A stretch of 64,000 nt of DNA, taken from NCBI RefSeq assembly GCF_000187245.1, contig NC_027863.1, forward strand, positions 866,735 through 930,734. The letters are read 5' to 3'. Shown in pieces: positions 17,830 to 27,598 of the stretch. Numbering within the stretch: position 1 is the stretch's first letter; every line of letters begins with the position of its first letter. A program made the position numbers and the translations under genes. The stretch is from Ogataea parapolymorpha DL-1. Its lineage: Eukaryota > Ascomycota > Pichiomycetes > Pichiales > Pichiaceae. A model generated the notes under the pieces. That model saw only the letters and a program-made list of their open reading frames with translations. It searched no databases and was not told the DNA's origin.

Positions 17830-19473
17830 ATGTTCATTTGTTCCTCGATCAAAAGATATAATATATTTTGTCGAGCAATGTCGCAGAGCATTTCCACCAG
17901 TGCACCATCGTCTCAAGCAGCAGCTGCTGCTGCTGGAGTGGCTGGCAAAAAAGCCAAAGAGTCTCAGCAGTTCAACTTGAAGACCCCCAAAGGTACTAAA
18001 GACTGGGCAGATAAGGATATGATTATCAGAGAAGCCATTTTCAACAAACTCACATCCCTTTTTAAATCCCATGGTGGTGTGACTATTGATACTCCTGTCT
18101 TTGAGCTCAGAGAAATTTTGGCTGGTAAGTACGGGGAAGACTCAAAGTTGATTTACAATCTGGAGGACCAAGGAGGTGAACTGACGTCTTTGAGGTACGA
18201 CTTGACTGTCCCCTTTGCCAGATACGTTGCCATGAATGGAATATCCAATATCAAGAGGTACCACATTGCCAAAGTTTACAGAAGGGACCAGCCGGCTATG
18301 ACGAAGGGAAGAATGAGAGAGTTCTACCAATGTGACTTCGACATTGCGGGAAGCTACGACTCTATGGTTCCAGATGCAGAAATAATGAATATTCTTGTTT
18401 CCGGCCTTACTGGACTCGGCATCAAAGATTTTAAGATCAAACTGAACCACAGAAAGATTTTGGACGGTATTTTCCAGGTCTGTGGAGTCAAAGAAGAAGA
18501 CGTGCGTAAAGTCTCTTCTGCCGTGGACAAATTGGACAAGTCTCCTTGGGATGCGGTTAAAAAGGAGATGTGTGAAGAAAAGAACCAGCCTGAGGATGTT
18601 GCTGACAAAATCGGAGAGTATGTGAAAATCAATGGCACCCTCAGAGACGTTCTGGCCAAATTATCCAGCGATCCAACTTTGATGGCCAACGAGTCCGCAA
18701 AACAGGGTATTGACGAGATTACCACCATGGCAGACTATGTTGAAGCGTTTGAGGTTGACCATTACATCTCTTTCGACATGTCTCTGGCCCGCGGTTTGGA
18801 CTACTACACAGGTGTGATATACGAGGCCGTGACATCTCAGAGTGCGCCTCCTAAGGACGCTGCCGAGAAGAAGGCCCGGGTGAAAAAATCCAAGAAGGAT
18901 GACGAGGATGCTTCAGAGTATGTTGGCGTCGGGTCTATCGCTGCTGGTGGCCGTTACGACGGTCTGGTTGGAATGTTCCTAGGAACAAACTCCAAGGGAA
19001 AAAAAGCTCCATCCATTCCTTGTGTTGGTGTCTCGTTTGGTGTGGAGAGGCTGTTTTCGCTCATCAAGCAGAGGGCAGAACTAGCAGACAAGATTAGAGC
19101 ATCCTCGACCCAGGTGTATGTGATGGCCTTTGGTGGAGGCGAAGGATGGAACGGATTTTTGAAGGAAAGAATGGCTGTTGCTGCCAAACTCTGGAAGGCA
19201 GGAATTGAGTGTGAATACTTGTACAAAGCCAAGGCCAATCCACGTAAGCAGTTCGAGGCTGCTGAGAAGTCGGGATGTCCACTTGCTGTGATCCTGGGGA
19301 AAGAAGAGTATCCTCAGGGCCAGGTCAGAGTTAAGGTGCTGGGTACTGGTAACGAGAAAGATGATGGAGAGCTGGTGAGCATCGGCGATCTGGTTGAGGT
19401 GGTGAAACAGAGGCTAGAGGACCAGAAACACGACGGCATGGACGACGTGACCCGTCTGTTGGCCGGATTATAG
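17830..19473 (+). CDS. HTS1: Histidyl-tRNA synthetase, cytosolic and mitochondrial
   Basis: A class II aminoacyl-tRNA synthetase of 547 residues from the upstream ATG, or 531 from the second in-frame ATG at 17878. Motifs: [13 protein letters not shown], motif 2 region ([23 protein letters not shown]), HisA box ([13 protein letters not shown]) and [13 protein letters not shown] near motif 3. The N-terminal 16 residues ([16 protein letters not shown]) are basic and lack acidic residues, fitting a mitochondrial presequence. The second ATG begins an Ala/Ser-rich segment typical of the cytosolic form. S. cerevisiae HTS1 makes both enzymes from two starts in the same way. An AT-rich TATAATATATTTT stretch lies between the two ATGs. 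Confidence 0.96.
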   Translation: MFICSSIKRYNIFCRAMSQSISTSAPSSQAAAAAAGVAGKKAKESQQFNLKTPKGTKDWADKDMIIREAIFNKLTSLFKSHGGVTIDTPVFELREILAGKYGEDSKLIYNLEDQGGELTSLRYDLTVPFARYVAMNGISNIKRYHIAKVYRRDQPAMTKGRMREFYQCDFDIAGSYDSMVPDAEIMNILVSGLTGLGIKDFKIKLNHRKILDGIFQVCGVKEEDVRKVSSAVDKLDKSPWDAVKKEMCEEKNQPEDVADKIGEYVKINGTLRDVLAKLSSDPTLMANESAKQGIDEITTMADYVEAFEVDHYISFDMSLARGLDYYTGVIYEAVTSQSAPPKDAAEKKARVKKSKKDDEDASEYVGVGSIAAGGRYDGLVGMFLGTNSKGKKAPSIPCVGVSFGVERLFSLIKQRAELADKIRASSTQVYVMAFGGGEGWNGFLKERMAVAAKLWKAGIECEYLYKAKANPRKQFEAAEKSGCPLAVILGKEEYPQGQVRVKVLGTGNEKDDGELVSIGDLVEVVKQRLEDQKHDGMDDVTRLLAGL

Positions 19474-19659
19474 AAGTCGATCGACGCTGCCATAATTAAT
19501 ACATGTGTCAATAGCTAACAAAAAAATCGGAGTGAAAACACACCTTATTGTTTTAGACAAGGCTGTATAAGAATAGAAGTTGGATTGGAAGCGTCCACAA
19601 TTCCGAGATCCAATCTTTTCCCTGAAACTTGAACTTCTCAGCTTCTCCAGAAAGTCACC

Positions 19660-22164
19660 ATGGCTAGAAAGAGATCTGCTATAGATTTCCAGTTCGGTGA
19701 ATGTATTGGAGAAGGTTCCTACTCTAAGGTGTATAGGGGTGTTTCTATACACAACCACCGAACCTATGCAATCAAAATCCTTTCGAAGTCGCATATACAT
19801 AGAGAGAACAAACGCAAGTACGTGAACATAGAGAAGGACACACTCAACATTTTGGGCAAACATCCCGGGATAGTGACCTTATATTATACTTTCCAGGACG
19901 AAAAATCGCTTTATTTTGTGATTGACTTTGCCAAAAACGGCGAGCTGCTGTCACTGATTCGCAAAATGGGATCTCTAAGTGAAACCTTGAGCAAATACTA
20001 TTTTGTGCAATTAATTGATGCTGTTGAGTTCATACATTCAAAGGGAATCATTCATAGAGACCTTAAGCCGGAAAACGTTTTACTTAACCACGAGTGGAAA
20101 CTGATGATTACGGATTTTGGGGCGGCCAAGATCTTGTCCCAGGAAGAGATGGCCAATGGCCGTTCCATGCAGCCTATAGACGAAGCAGGGCGGGAAATGA
20201 GCAACCAAACAAGCAACGGATCGTTTGTAGGAACGGCAGAGTACGTTTCCCCTGAGCTACTAAAGTATAACATTTGCGGGTTCGAATGTGATCTATGGGC
20301 CTTGGGCTGCATTCTCTATCAATTCATTGTCGGAAGACCTCCATTCAAGGGTCAAACAGAGTATTTGACGTTCGAGAAAATCATCTCTCTAGACTACAGC
20401 TTCCCCAAGAACTACTTTGTTCCACCGCAAGTCGAGCAAGTAATCAGAAGTTTACTGGTAGTTGAGCCAGAAAAGAGGTGCAACATTGAAGATCTCAAAA
20501 GGCAGCCCTGGTTGGAAAACATAGATTGGGACAACAAAGATTTCATTTGGAGAACCAAAGTCCCAAAATTGGAAGCTTATAATCCGCGTCTGCATAATTT
20601 GCTTCAATCGAGACAGGCATCCCCATCAAACTCTAGTTCGAACTTATATGGTCCTTCTGATGGTAAAATATCCAGCAAAACACCTTCTGTGCCACAAAAT
20701 GCTCTCAAACGACAGATAATGAACGCACAAAATAATCCGCAGTTGATGAACAAAGTTCTGTCTCACAGACTTGCCGAAAAGGATCAGGATGTCAAAAATA
20801 GGGTGCTAGCAAATCAGTTGGCCCCCGTCGCAGCCAACACCACAAGCATCCGAAAGTCACCAATATCCAGTGAGCTTCGAAACAAGAACGACATAGTTGA
20901 AAGAAGAAACAGCTTACAATTCGTCAATGGTGATAGTTCTTCAATCACCCCTCCAGCTTCCGAACCTCCCTCGCCATCGGAAACATCCCTTAGAACCACT
21001 TTGCGTATGGTCGGTCCTAGACACAGTCAAGCAATGACTTCTTCCATCAAAACACCTCCCCTGTCGACCAACACGGACTCGCGTACTTCAAATTCTCCCT
21101 CTTTCCAAACATCTGTCAAGCGCGTTTCTTCGGACTCCCTTTCGAAAAGCTCCTTAAGTTCGGTACTTCCTAAACGAGGCGACCAACCGGAGAGGAAGCC
21201 AATTATGCGCGCTCCTTCCATTAACGAGCTTTTAGGGATTCCCCAACCAAGCTCGCAAGCAGTAAGTGCAGCGGGTGCAATAGGAAATATGATGTCACAT
21301 AAGAGGGCGCTGCAAGCTTCTCAAAACGTCTCGAGTTCTCAATATCAACAACACCAACAACAACAAATGATCAATCCTATTTTACTGGATAAACAGATCC
21401 CCAAGAGCATCACGAACAAGCTGATGGCCAATGAATACATCCTCAAGCTTGACAACATTCTCAAATCTGAGCTGACGCATAAGCCGAATCAGTTTGTTCC
21501 ACAAGGCCATACTTTAGATGACAACATCTTGAACAAGGTTATTACGGAAAATTATCAAAGCTTGAACCGAGACCTCAAAAGTTGCATTCTCATTATCACA
21601 TCGATGGCCCGGTTACTAATCTATGAAATCAACTCGGACTTCAAACTGCAGAATCCTCAGTCGTCGACACAATTGCAGGCAATGGATTTTTACTCGAAAA
21701 TAGTTGAGGTAAAGTTGACCAACCGTAACGTGTCGATGTACGACTACGAATTTGACGAAGAATTGAAAGAAGGATACCTGATTTTGGAATTGATGAATAT
21801 GAACAAGCTAATATTTCTGAGTGCCTATGATTCAAAAACATTGGTAAGAGGGGGAATCAACTCAAATGTAAGAGTGGGCTTCAAAGTGAATGAATCGGTT
21901 TCGTGGATTGATTCGCTTTTGAAAGCCCGTGAACTTTTGCGGCAAAGTAAGGAATCGGGCTCTGACACTGCAGCGAAAGTCAGTACAAACACTGTTCCCA
22001 AGAGACCAAGCAGGCCAGCGTCCGCATCTAAACCAGTGAGACGAAGCTCCTCGCAAAATGGGACAGTCAGCTCTGTGAGCAGCGGTATCAAACAAATGGA
22101 CTTATCAGATAAGTCGAGCGCAGCAGCGGCCGCCGCAGTGGCCATCGGCAAAAATGCACATTGA
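19660..22164 (+). CDS. PDK1-type protein kinase, Pkh1/2/3 homologue
   Basis: An 834-residue AGC kinase. The catalytic domain is at about residues 9-290: GEGSYSKV (P-loop), AIKIL (Lys), HRDLKPENVLL, ITDFGAAK and GTAEYVSPELL. The FVGTAEYVSPELL activation segment and the lack of a C-terminal hydrophobic motif are PDK1 traits. A long Ser/Pro/Gln-rich linker follows, with a short Q-rich patch near 555-565. A C-terminal PH-like region (about 570-760) is also PDK1-like. Family role: phosphorylates Ypk, Pkc1 and Sch9 downstream of sphingolipid bases and eisosomes. S. cerevisiae has three paralogues and I cannot assign one. The catalytic domain begins almost at the N terminus, unlike Pkh1/2, which have a leader. 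Confidence 0.9.
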   Translation: MARKRSAIDFQFGECIGEGSYSKVYRGVSIHNHRTYAIKILSKSHIHRENKRKYVNIEKDTLNILGKHPGIVTLYYTFQDEKSLYFVIDFAKNGELLSLIRKMGSLSETLSKYYFVQLIDAVEFIHSKGIIHRDLKPENVLLNHEWKLMITDFGAAKILSQEEMANGRSMQPIDEAGREMSNQTSNGSFVGTAEYVSPELLKYNICGFECDLWALGCILYQFIVGRPPFKGQTEYLTFEKIISLDYSFPKNYFVPPQVEQVIRSLLVVEPEKRCNIEDLKRQPWLENIDWDNKDFIWRTKVPKLEAYNPRLHNLLQSRQASPSNSSSNLYGPSDGKISSKTPSVPQNALKRQIMNAQNNPQLMNKVLSHRLAEKDQDVKNRVLANQLAPVAANTTSIRKSPISSELRNKNDIVERRNSLQFVNGDSSSITPPASEPPSPSETSLRTTLRMVGPRHSQAMTSSIKTPPLSTNTDSRTSNSPSFQTSVKRVSSDSLSKSSLSSVLPKRGDQPERKPIMRAPSINELLGIPQPSSQAVSAAGAIGNMMSHKRALQASQNVSSSQYQQHQQQQMINPILLDKQIPKSITNKLMANEYILKLDNILKSELTHKPNQFVPQGHTLDDNILNKVITENYQSLNRDLKSCILIITSMARLLIYEINSDFKLQNPQSSTQLQAMDFYSKIVEVKLTNRNVSMYDYEFDEELKEGYLILELMNMNKLIFLSAYDSKTLVRGGINSNVRVGFKVNESVSWIDSLLKARELLRQSKESGSDTAAKVSTNTVPKRPSRPASASKPVRRSSSQNGTVSSVSSGIKQMDLSDKSSAAAAAAVAIGKNAH

Positions 22165-22203
22165 GCATTGATTTTCTTGTATACTATAATGCATTGACGA
22201 TTC

Positions 22204-23163
22204 TCAGATGATAGTGTTTATAAATGCTTCAACCAATATGTTGACATCCTTTGAGGCATTGTTGGCACTTTCCAAAACCTCTTCATGACTAGCCATTCCC
22301 TCCGTTTGATCTAAAACATCCTCCTTCTTCAATCCATTCTGCAAACATTCCAATGCGTTAATTGGAGGCTCTCCCAAACCTGCGTTTGTGATCAAGCTCA
22401 GACCGAAAACCTTGACTCCACAATGTCTTGCAATGATTACCTCTGGAACAGTGCTCATTCCAACCGAGTCGCCGCCCCACTTTCTAATCAGTCTCACCTC
22501 AGCCCTAGTTTCGTATGTTGGTCCAGCCACGTAACAGTAGGTACCCTCATGTATGGTTCTTTTGAGTCTGAGAACCTGTTTCGCTATTTTCATAAATTCC
22601 AACCTGAGATCAAAATCATAAGCATCAGAGAGGGGCAAGAACCGAGGTCCATACTTGTCTAAATTGGGACCTCTGAGAGGATGGAAGCCAGCCATACCAG
22701 GGATATTCAAGTGATCACTGATAACCATCAAATCGCCCGGTTTATAGTTGGGATTAATGCCTCCAGCAGCATTAGTGACAACTAGCGTAGTCACTCCCAT
22801 GCTTGCTGCCACCCTCACGGGGAACGTTGCCTCTTCAAACGAGTAGCCTTCATAAAAATGCAATCTCCCCACCATACACATCACAGGAACCTTGTTGGTG
22901 CCAATTTCGCCAAACAATAGTTTGCCCACATGACCCTCGACGGTGGAAGTCTTGAAGTTTGGAATTGTGTGGAATGGGATGGAGACCGTCTCACCTTTCA
23001 AAATCTCCGATATGCCTCCCAAGCCTGATCCACAAATAATCAGCACTTTCGGAGACAAAAGGCTCTTATTGGTAGTTCTGGTGGCCAGGTCAGCCAGAAT
23101 TGATTCCTTTGCTGACTCTATCTGGTCGTCTATGGTTTCAGATCCAAGGGGTAAAGCGGCCAT
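22204..23163 (-). CDS. PNP1: Purine nucleoside phosphorylase
   Basis: A 319-residue trimeric-type PNP. Motifs: ICGSGLGGI (phosphate loop), VEGHVGKLLFG, GRLHFYEGY, VTNAAGGIN, YVAGPTYETRAEVR (with the base-site Glu) and SLITNAG (base-site Asn). Reaction: phosphorolysis of inosine and guanosine to free base plus ribose-1-phosphate in purine salvage. Length fits yeast Pnp1 (311 aa). The gene is convergent with the Pkh-type kinase gene, 39 bp between stops, and divergent from GAL83 over about 226 bp. Confidence 0.95.
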   Translation of the reverse strand: MAALPLGSETIDDQIESAKESILADLATRTTNKSLLSPKVLIICGSGLGGISEILKGETVSIPFHTIPNFKTSTVEGHVGKLLFGEIGTNKVPVMCMVGRLHFYEGYSFEEATFPVRVAASMGVTTLVVTNAAGGINPNYKPGDLMVISDHLNIPGMAGFHPLRGPNLDKYGPRFLPLSDAYDFDLRLEFMKIAKQVLRLKRTIHEGTYCYVAGPTYETRAEVRLIRKWGGDSVGMSTVPEVIIARHCGVKVFGLSLITNAGLGEPPINALECLQNGLKKEDVLDQTEGMASHEEVLESANNASKDVNILVEAFINTII

Positions 23164-23389
23164 GGTTGCTTTTAGCAGCTAGAATATAAATAAAATTATT
23201 TATTTCCCTTTGAAATTTACCCGTATCTATTACTGGCACCCAACGTCGTGACAGCAAAAAAACAAACGAGAGTTTACTTTTCGTTTAAATTGAGTTTCGC
23301 TGTTGGAGATAGTTCTGTCCACCAGCGCCCTCTTTTGACCTGACATACGCCAAGCGACGAGCACTCCACCACCGGACCACTCATCCGTG

Positions 23390-24514
23390 ATGTCTAATAT
23401 GTCCAACAACTCGAATAACTCGTCGATAAACTCCTCATCTGTTTACGATGAGCTGGCCTCGAATCTCAAAGATGTCTCCATGATCGACCTTCAGAGACAG
23501 ACGGGATCCACCGAAGAAGGTGGACAGTCGGAGTCAACGACAAATTCTACCGATAGTTCAGTAAATACACCTACAAGACGCAAGTCCACACTCATACTTA
23601 CGGATGACATGGACTACGACAAACACAAGACAGGAAGCACGACACACAAGGATGATGATATGGTAATTGACAGCGAAAATGACATAGGGCATTCTCCGAT
23701 CGGCGAGCACCCACAGGGGCCACAATCTCAATCTCAACAACAGGCAGCTCAACCAATATTGGTGCCAACGGTGTTTAAATGGACGGAAGGAGGTTCTAAG
23801 GTGTTCGTTATGGGAACGTTCACCGGATGGCGAAAAATGATTGCTTTGAATGGTCCTTCTAAGAAGGATGGTAGTTTCAGTGTACAAATTGCACTGCCTC
23901 CGGGAACACACAGATTTAAGTTCGTGGTGGATAACGAAGTGCGATTCTCTAACTTCATCCCTACAGCAACAGATACGTCCGGACATTTTGTTAATTACTT
24001 AGAAGTGATTCCGTCAGAGCATGATGACTATACCAGCTTGAATGCCATCACACAAGGAAGCCGGTCAAAATCATACTTGAGGACACTGGATTCAAAGCTG
24101 GGACTCACAAGAGATGACGACGACATGGGAGATGGCTATACCAGATACCACGACGACGAAGAGCTTCCTGATAGCGCTCCTGCGGAATACATCGATTCAA
24201 TTCCTCCAATTTTTACGGACCCGAAGGTGATGGAGGAGTACTACGTTACACTGGATAATAATCAACGACAAGGTAACCAGAGCCAGCAATGGCTTATTCC
24301 TCCTCAGCTGCCACCACATCTAGAGAGTGTCATTCTCAACAGCTACAATCACACGGATAAAGACAATACCTCCGGTGCTCTGAGCATTCCAAATCATGTG
24401 GTGTTGAATCACCTGGCCACAACGTCCATCAAACACAACACATTAGCAGTGGCAAGTATAGTGAGGTACAAGAGAAAGTATGTCACACAGATTTTATATG
24501 CTCCACTTCAATAA
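23390..24514 (+). CDS. GAL83: SNF1/AMPK beta subunit (Gal83/Sip2 type)
   Basis: A 374-residue AMPK beta subunit. The N-terminal ~120 residues are Ser/Asn-rich and disordered. A CBM48 glycogen-binding domain follows (about 125-210: TVFKWTEGGSKVFVMGTFTGW and PPGTHRFKFVVD). The C-terminal ASC domain (about 280-374) has LPPHLESVILN, then VPNH-type NHVVLNHLATTSIK and VTQILYAP. It tethers Snf1 kinase to Snf4 and to targets. The start is the ATG at 23390; a GTG just upstream is not a start. There is no N-myristoylation glycine, so it resembles Gal83 rather than Sip2. It is probably the only beta subunit of this type, though that needs the full genome. Confidence 0.9.
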   Translation: MSNMSNNSNNSSINSSSVYDELASNLKDVSMIDLQRQTGSTEEGGQSESTTNSTDSSVNTPTRRKSTLILTDDMDYDKHKTGSTTHKDDDMVIDSENDIGHSPIGEHPQGPQSQSQQQAAQPILVPTVFKWTEGGSKVFVMGTFTGWRKMIALNGPSKKDGSFSVQIALPPGTHRFKFVVDNEVRFSNFIPTATDTSGHFVNYLEVIPSEHDDYTSLNAITQGSRSKSYLRTLDSKLGLTRDDDDMGDGYTRYHDDEELPDSAPAEYIDSIPPIFTDPKVMEEYYVTLDNNQRQGNQSQQWLIPPQLPPHLESVILNSYNHTDKDNTSGALSIPNHVVLNHLATTSIKHNTLAVASIVRYKRKYVTQILYAPLQ

Positions 24515-24532
24515 AAATTAGTCCTCGCAACG

Positions 24533-24538
24533 ACGCGT
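24533..24538. promoter_or_regulatory. MCB element (ACGCGT) upstream of KIP3
   Basis: ACGCGT, in the palindrome CGACGCGTCG (24531-24540), about 150 bp upstream of the KIP3 start and 20 bp past the GAL83 stop. MCB boxes bind MBF (Mbp1-Swi6) in yeasts and drive G1/S expression. The assignment is by consensus only. Confidence 0.5.
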
Positions 24539-24689
24539 CGACTGTATTGTATTTTTTTTGTTTACATAAATATTGGATCAAAAGGGCTTGTTGATAGATA
24601 ATCTTACCGCGACACCAGCACAAGCGCACCCTTCTTTGGCGCGATCAAGATAGTCTGCACAGCCAATCGACCGTACTGTTTTTTTGTTT

Positions 24690-27302
24690 ATGTCCAGGGA
24701 GTCGTCGATCACTGTTGCTGTGAGGATCCGGCCGTTTACCTCTGTGGAATCGTCTAAACTACTAAGATCCGAGCCCGACAACCCTGAAAACACGCTTCAT
24801 GGGTATGGAGTGCCACAGAATACGAGCAACAGGCTGCTACTACATAATGGAATTCGCAAAATTTTGAACGCTGTGGACGATCGAATGCTAATATTCGACC
24901 CAAGTGATACAAATCCTCTGGTCCAAATGGAACAGAACGTGTTCTCGAACACATTCAACAATGGAGATAAGAGGCATACAAGCAGCATTGGCAAGCACAG
25001 TTCAAGAATTAGAGAACATCGGTTTGTGTTTGACAAGCTATTTGACGAGGATACAACACAAATGGAAGTGTACGAGTTTTCGACAAAACCTTTGCTTGAC
25101 TCCGTCCTTGACGGGTTCAATGCCACTATTTTTGCATATGGAGCCACTGGATGTGGTAAAACCTTCACGATATCAGGTACGCCGGAAAACCCAGGTATCA
25201 TATTTTTAGCCATGCAAGATTTGTTCAACAGAATAAACGAGATGGAAGACACGCAAAGAGCAGAGATAACTCTCAGCTACCTTGAAATTTACAATGAAAC
25301 AATTAGGGACTTGCTTAATCCCAGCACAGATCCTAGGTCATTGATATTGCGAGAGGACGAAAATAAGCGCATAACGGTAGCTAATTTGTCTACACATACG
25401 CCGAACTCTGTGGACGAAGTCATGGATTTAATCATCATAGGGAACAAGAACCGCACAGTGTCCCCAACAGAAGCAAACTCTACTTCTTCGCGATCGCATG
25501 CTATACTTCAGATCAATGTGCTACGGAAGCCCCGAACAGCGGATCTCAACGAGGAGCACACCTACGCAACCCTATCATTTATCGACCTGGCAGGAAGTGA
25601 GCGCGCATCGGCCACTAGAAATAAAGGGGCAAGGCTTCACGAGGGAGCGAATATCAACAAGTCACTTCTTGCTTTGGGAAACTGTATTAATGCTTTATGC
25701 GATCCTCGCAAACACAACCATGTTCCCTACAGAGATTCCAAGTTGACGAGGCTGCTCAAATTTTCTTTGGGCGGGAATTGCAAAACTTTCATGATTGTAT
25801 GCGTATCTCCATCATCACGTCACTATGACGAAACACTTAACACATTGAAGTACGCCGATCGCGCTAAAGAGATCCGTACGAAGCTCACGCGAAATCAGCA
25901 TAACCTCAGTCGTCATGTGGGATCCTATCTCAAAATGATCACTGAACAGAAACGTGAAATAGAGGAGCTGCGCAGCAGGGAGGACAAGATGATAAAAATC
26001 GGTATTGACAAGTACACCAGAAATAGACAAAGATGTCTGCAAAAATTGCGAGAAGCAATGAGCGAACTTCAACGATCTTTACAACGAAATCAGCAGTCAA
26101 GGCTTCAAAAAGCATACATACTTGCAGAGCGCAAGTTTTTACTTCTCCAAAGACACCAGATCCAACGATTACTTGTTTCCTTCGAAAATCGATTCGGACC
26201 CAAGGAAGACCTGACTGATATTGACATGTTCGTCCCAGGATTTAGTGAGCTAATGTATCTTTGTGAGGACCTGTCAGAAAGGTTGGAACAGAGAGTAAAG
26301 GAGCTGGAGACTCAATATAGCAAGCCGAATGAGCTTGATTTTATCATCAAGGACTCTTCCGCCTCTCTTCTTCGCGCTCTCACAGAACTAGATACATGGT
26401 CAGACGAAGACACGAAACTCTATGAAGCACACGTGCTGCATCTCAAAGATTCTGTCGAAAAGGCTATTCTTTTCGACTCTTCGATTGTGTTTGATCGATC
26501 CATCAAAAATTTCAACTCTTTCAATTTCGTCTTCGAGACACTGCAGAGAGCAACAGCGATCCTATTGGATATATCATCGGATAATGAAGACGCGTTGGTA
26601 AATGTTTCAACTTCGCTGAGGGAAATGGTGATGGAATCCAAAGTAGCTCTTTCCCGTCTTCTAGAAGACGGGGGCTACGTTAACTTAGACACTACAGCAG
26701 CCTCTACAATTCTCGAGAAGCAAAGGAAACCGGAGTCTTTGGAACTGGTCACAACCCCTGTGAAGCAAGCAAAACGCTTATCATCTTCACCATTGACCAA
26801 AGGCTTTGCAAAACTAAATAGACTCGACATCAACGCAAAGTCCCTACAAAACAGATCGTTCTCTGATACCACGGTCAAACAAGCCAAAAAAGTACGCTGG
26901 GAAGTTCCAAATATTGAAGATTCGGATGTGAGCATGAGCGAAGGAACAGCTCCCAGAAAATTTGCGTCGTCTCCTCTCAGGGAATCCCAAAAGCTCAACG
27001 AGCCAGCCAATCTTAAGAAACTCCAAGATATACCCTCCACAGATATTAAGTTGACATCCAAACCACTCCTCCCTTCAGATAACCACCGATCAGGGGGTCT
27101 TTCGCCAGTGCAGTCCAGTATGGGACCAGGTCTCGGATCTGATGGAAAGTTTCAATTTGGCTTGACAACAATTCCGCTCCTCAACTCTCCTGAATTCAAG
27201 AAGATGAGAGAATCATCACCTACGATTGAGCGAGATCTTGATGAAAGCATGATGGCTTTGGATTCTGGGAGCAGTTCAGAAAATGGCGAAAACAGAGGAT
27301 GA
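24690..27302 (+). CDS. KIP3: Kinesin-8 motor Kip3
   Basis: An 870-residue kinesin with an N-terminal motor domain (about 1-410): SSITVAVRIRPF, GATGCGKTFTI (P-loop), NSTSSRSH (switch I), DLAGSERA (switch II) and the segment HVPYRDSKLTRLLKFSLGG. An insertion near residues 30-110 precedes HRFVFDKLFDEDT, as in Kip3. The neck and coiled-coil region (about 410-560) is followed by a Ser/Pro/Lys-rich tail. Kinesin-8s are plus-end-directed depolymerases controlling spindle length and nuclear positioning. The start is the ATG at 24690 (MSRESS). An MCB box lies upstream. The stop is followed by a tiny ORF on the same strand. Confidence 0.93.
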   Translation: MSRESSITVAVRIRPFTSVESSKLLRSEPDNPENTLHGYGVPQNTSNRLLLHNGIRKILNAVDDRMLIFDPSDTNPLVQMEQNVFSNTFNNGDKRHTSSIGKHSSRIREHRFVFDKLFDEDTTQMEVYEFSTKPLLDSVLDGFNATIFAYGATGCGKTFTISGTPENPGIIFLAMQDLFNRINEMEDTQRAEITLSYLEIYNETIRDLLNPSTDPRSLILREDENKRITVANLSTHTPNSVDEVMDLIIIGNKNRTVSPTEANSTSSRSHAILQINVLRKPRTADLNEEHTYATLSFIDLAGSERASATRNKGARLHEGANINKSLLALGNCINALCDPRKHNHVPYRDSKLTRLLKFSLGGNCKTFMIVCVSPSSRHYDETLNTLKYADRAKEIRTKLTRNQHNLSRHVGSYLKMITEQKREIEELRSREDKMIKIGIDKYTRNRQRCLQKLREAMSELQRSLQRNQQSRLQKAYILAERKFLLLQRHQIQRLLVSFENRFGPKEDLTDIDMFVPGFSELMYLCEDLSERLEQRVKELETQYSKPNELDFIIKDSSASLLRALTELDTWSDEDTKLYEAHVLHLKDSVEKAILFDSSIVFDRSIKNFNSFNFVFETLQRATAILLDISSDNEDALVNVSTSLREMVMESKVALSRLLEDGGYVNLDTTAASTILEKQRKPESLELVTTPVKQAKRLSSSPLTKGFAKLNRLDINAKSLQNRSFSDTTVKQAKKVRWEVPNIEDSDVSMSEGTAPRKFASSPLRESQKLNEPANLKKLQDIPSTDIKLTSKPLLPSDNHRSGGLSPVQSSMGPGLGSDGKFQFGLTTIPLLNSPEFKKMRESSPTIERDLDESMMALDSGSSSENGENRG

Positions 27303-27340
27303 AAAAAAGTTATTTTTTTCAATTATTGTTTTTCCATACG

Positions 27341-27541
27341 ATGCGGAGATGGTTCAGCAGCAGTTTGCTTAGAAGTAACCAAGGAAACCAACCCAACCTC
27401 AATCCACACAGCTATTTCTACAAGGTTCTTGCGGTGCCTCTTTTGAAAGTCGGTGTTGTCAGTCTGGGAACATTCTACGGACTCAAGTTTCTTTGGCAAT
27501 ATCTCGAAGATGACGAAACTGACGTGAAATCTGAGAGGTGA
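27341..27541 (+). CDS. Tiny predicted mitochondrial single-TM protein
   Basis: A 66-residue ORF starting at the ATG at 27341, 38 bp after the KIP3 stop. The first ~11 residues (MRRWFSSSLLR) have Arg and Ser but no acids, like a mitochondrial targeting signal. One hydrophobic segment (about 29-51, VLAVPLLKVGVVSLGTFYGL) is followed by an acidic tail (EDDETDVKSE). The layout resembles small inner-membrane accessory or assembly proteins, but I recognise no family. It sits between KIP3 and the convergent IDP1 with 57 bp to the IDP1 stop. Coding status is inferred from composition; it could still be a chance ORF. Confidence 0.55.
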   Translation: MRRWFSSSLLRSNQGNQPNLNPHSYFYKVLAVPLLKVGVVSLGTFYGLKFLWQYLEDDETDVKSER

Positions 27542-27598
27542 GTCACATTTATTAGCAATTCAACTGCTTATAAAAACGTGTGGAGATATACGGAATAT

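Noticed and set aside
17914..17936. CAG/CTG triplet run in HTS1 as a repeat element
   Set aside because: It is a short Ala-coding stretch (GCA/GCT codons) in the linker of the cytosolic form, not an independent element.
27537..27545. GTGAGT at the stop of the 66-codon ORF as a splice donor
   Set aside because: Only 57 bp remain before the convergent IDP1 stop and no branch or plausible downstream exon is present.
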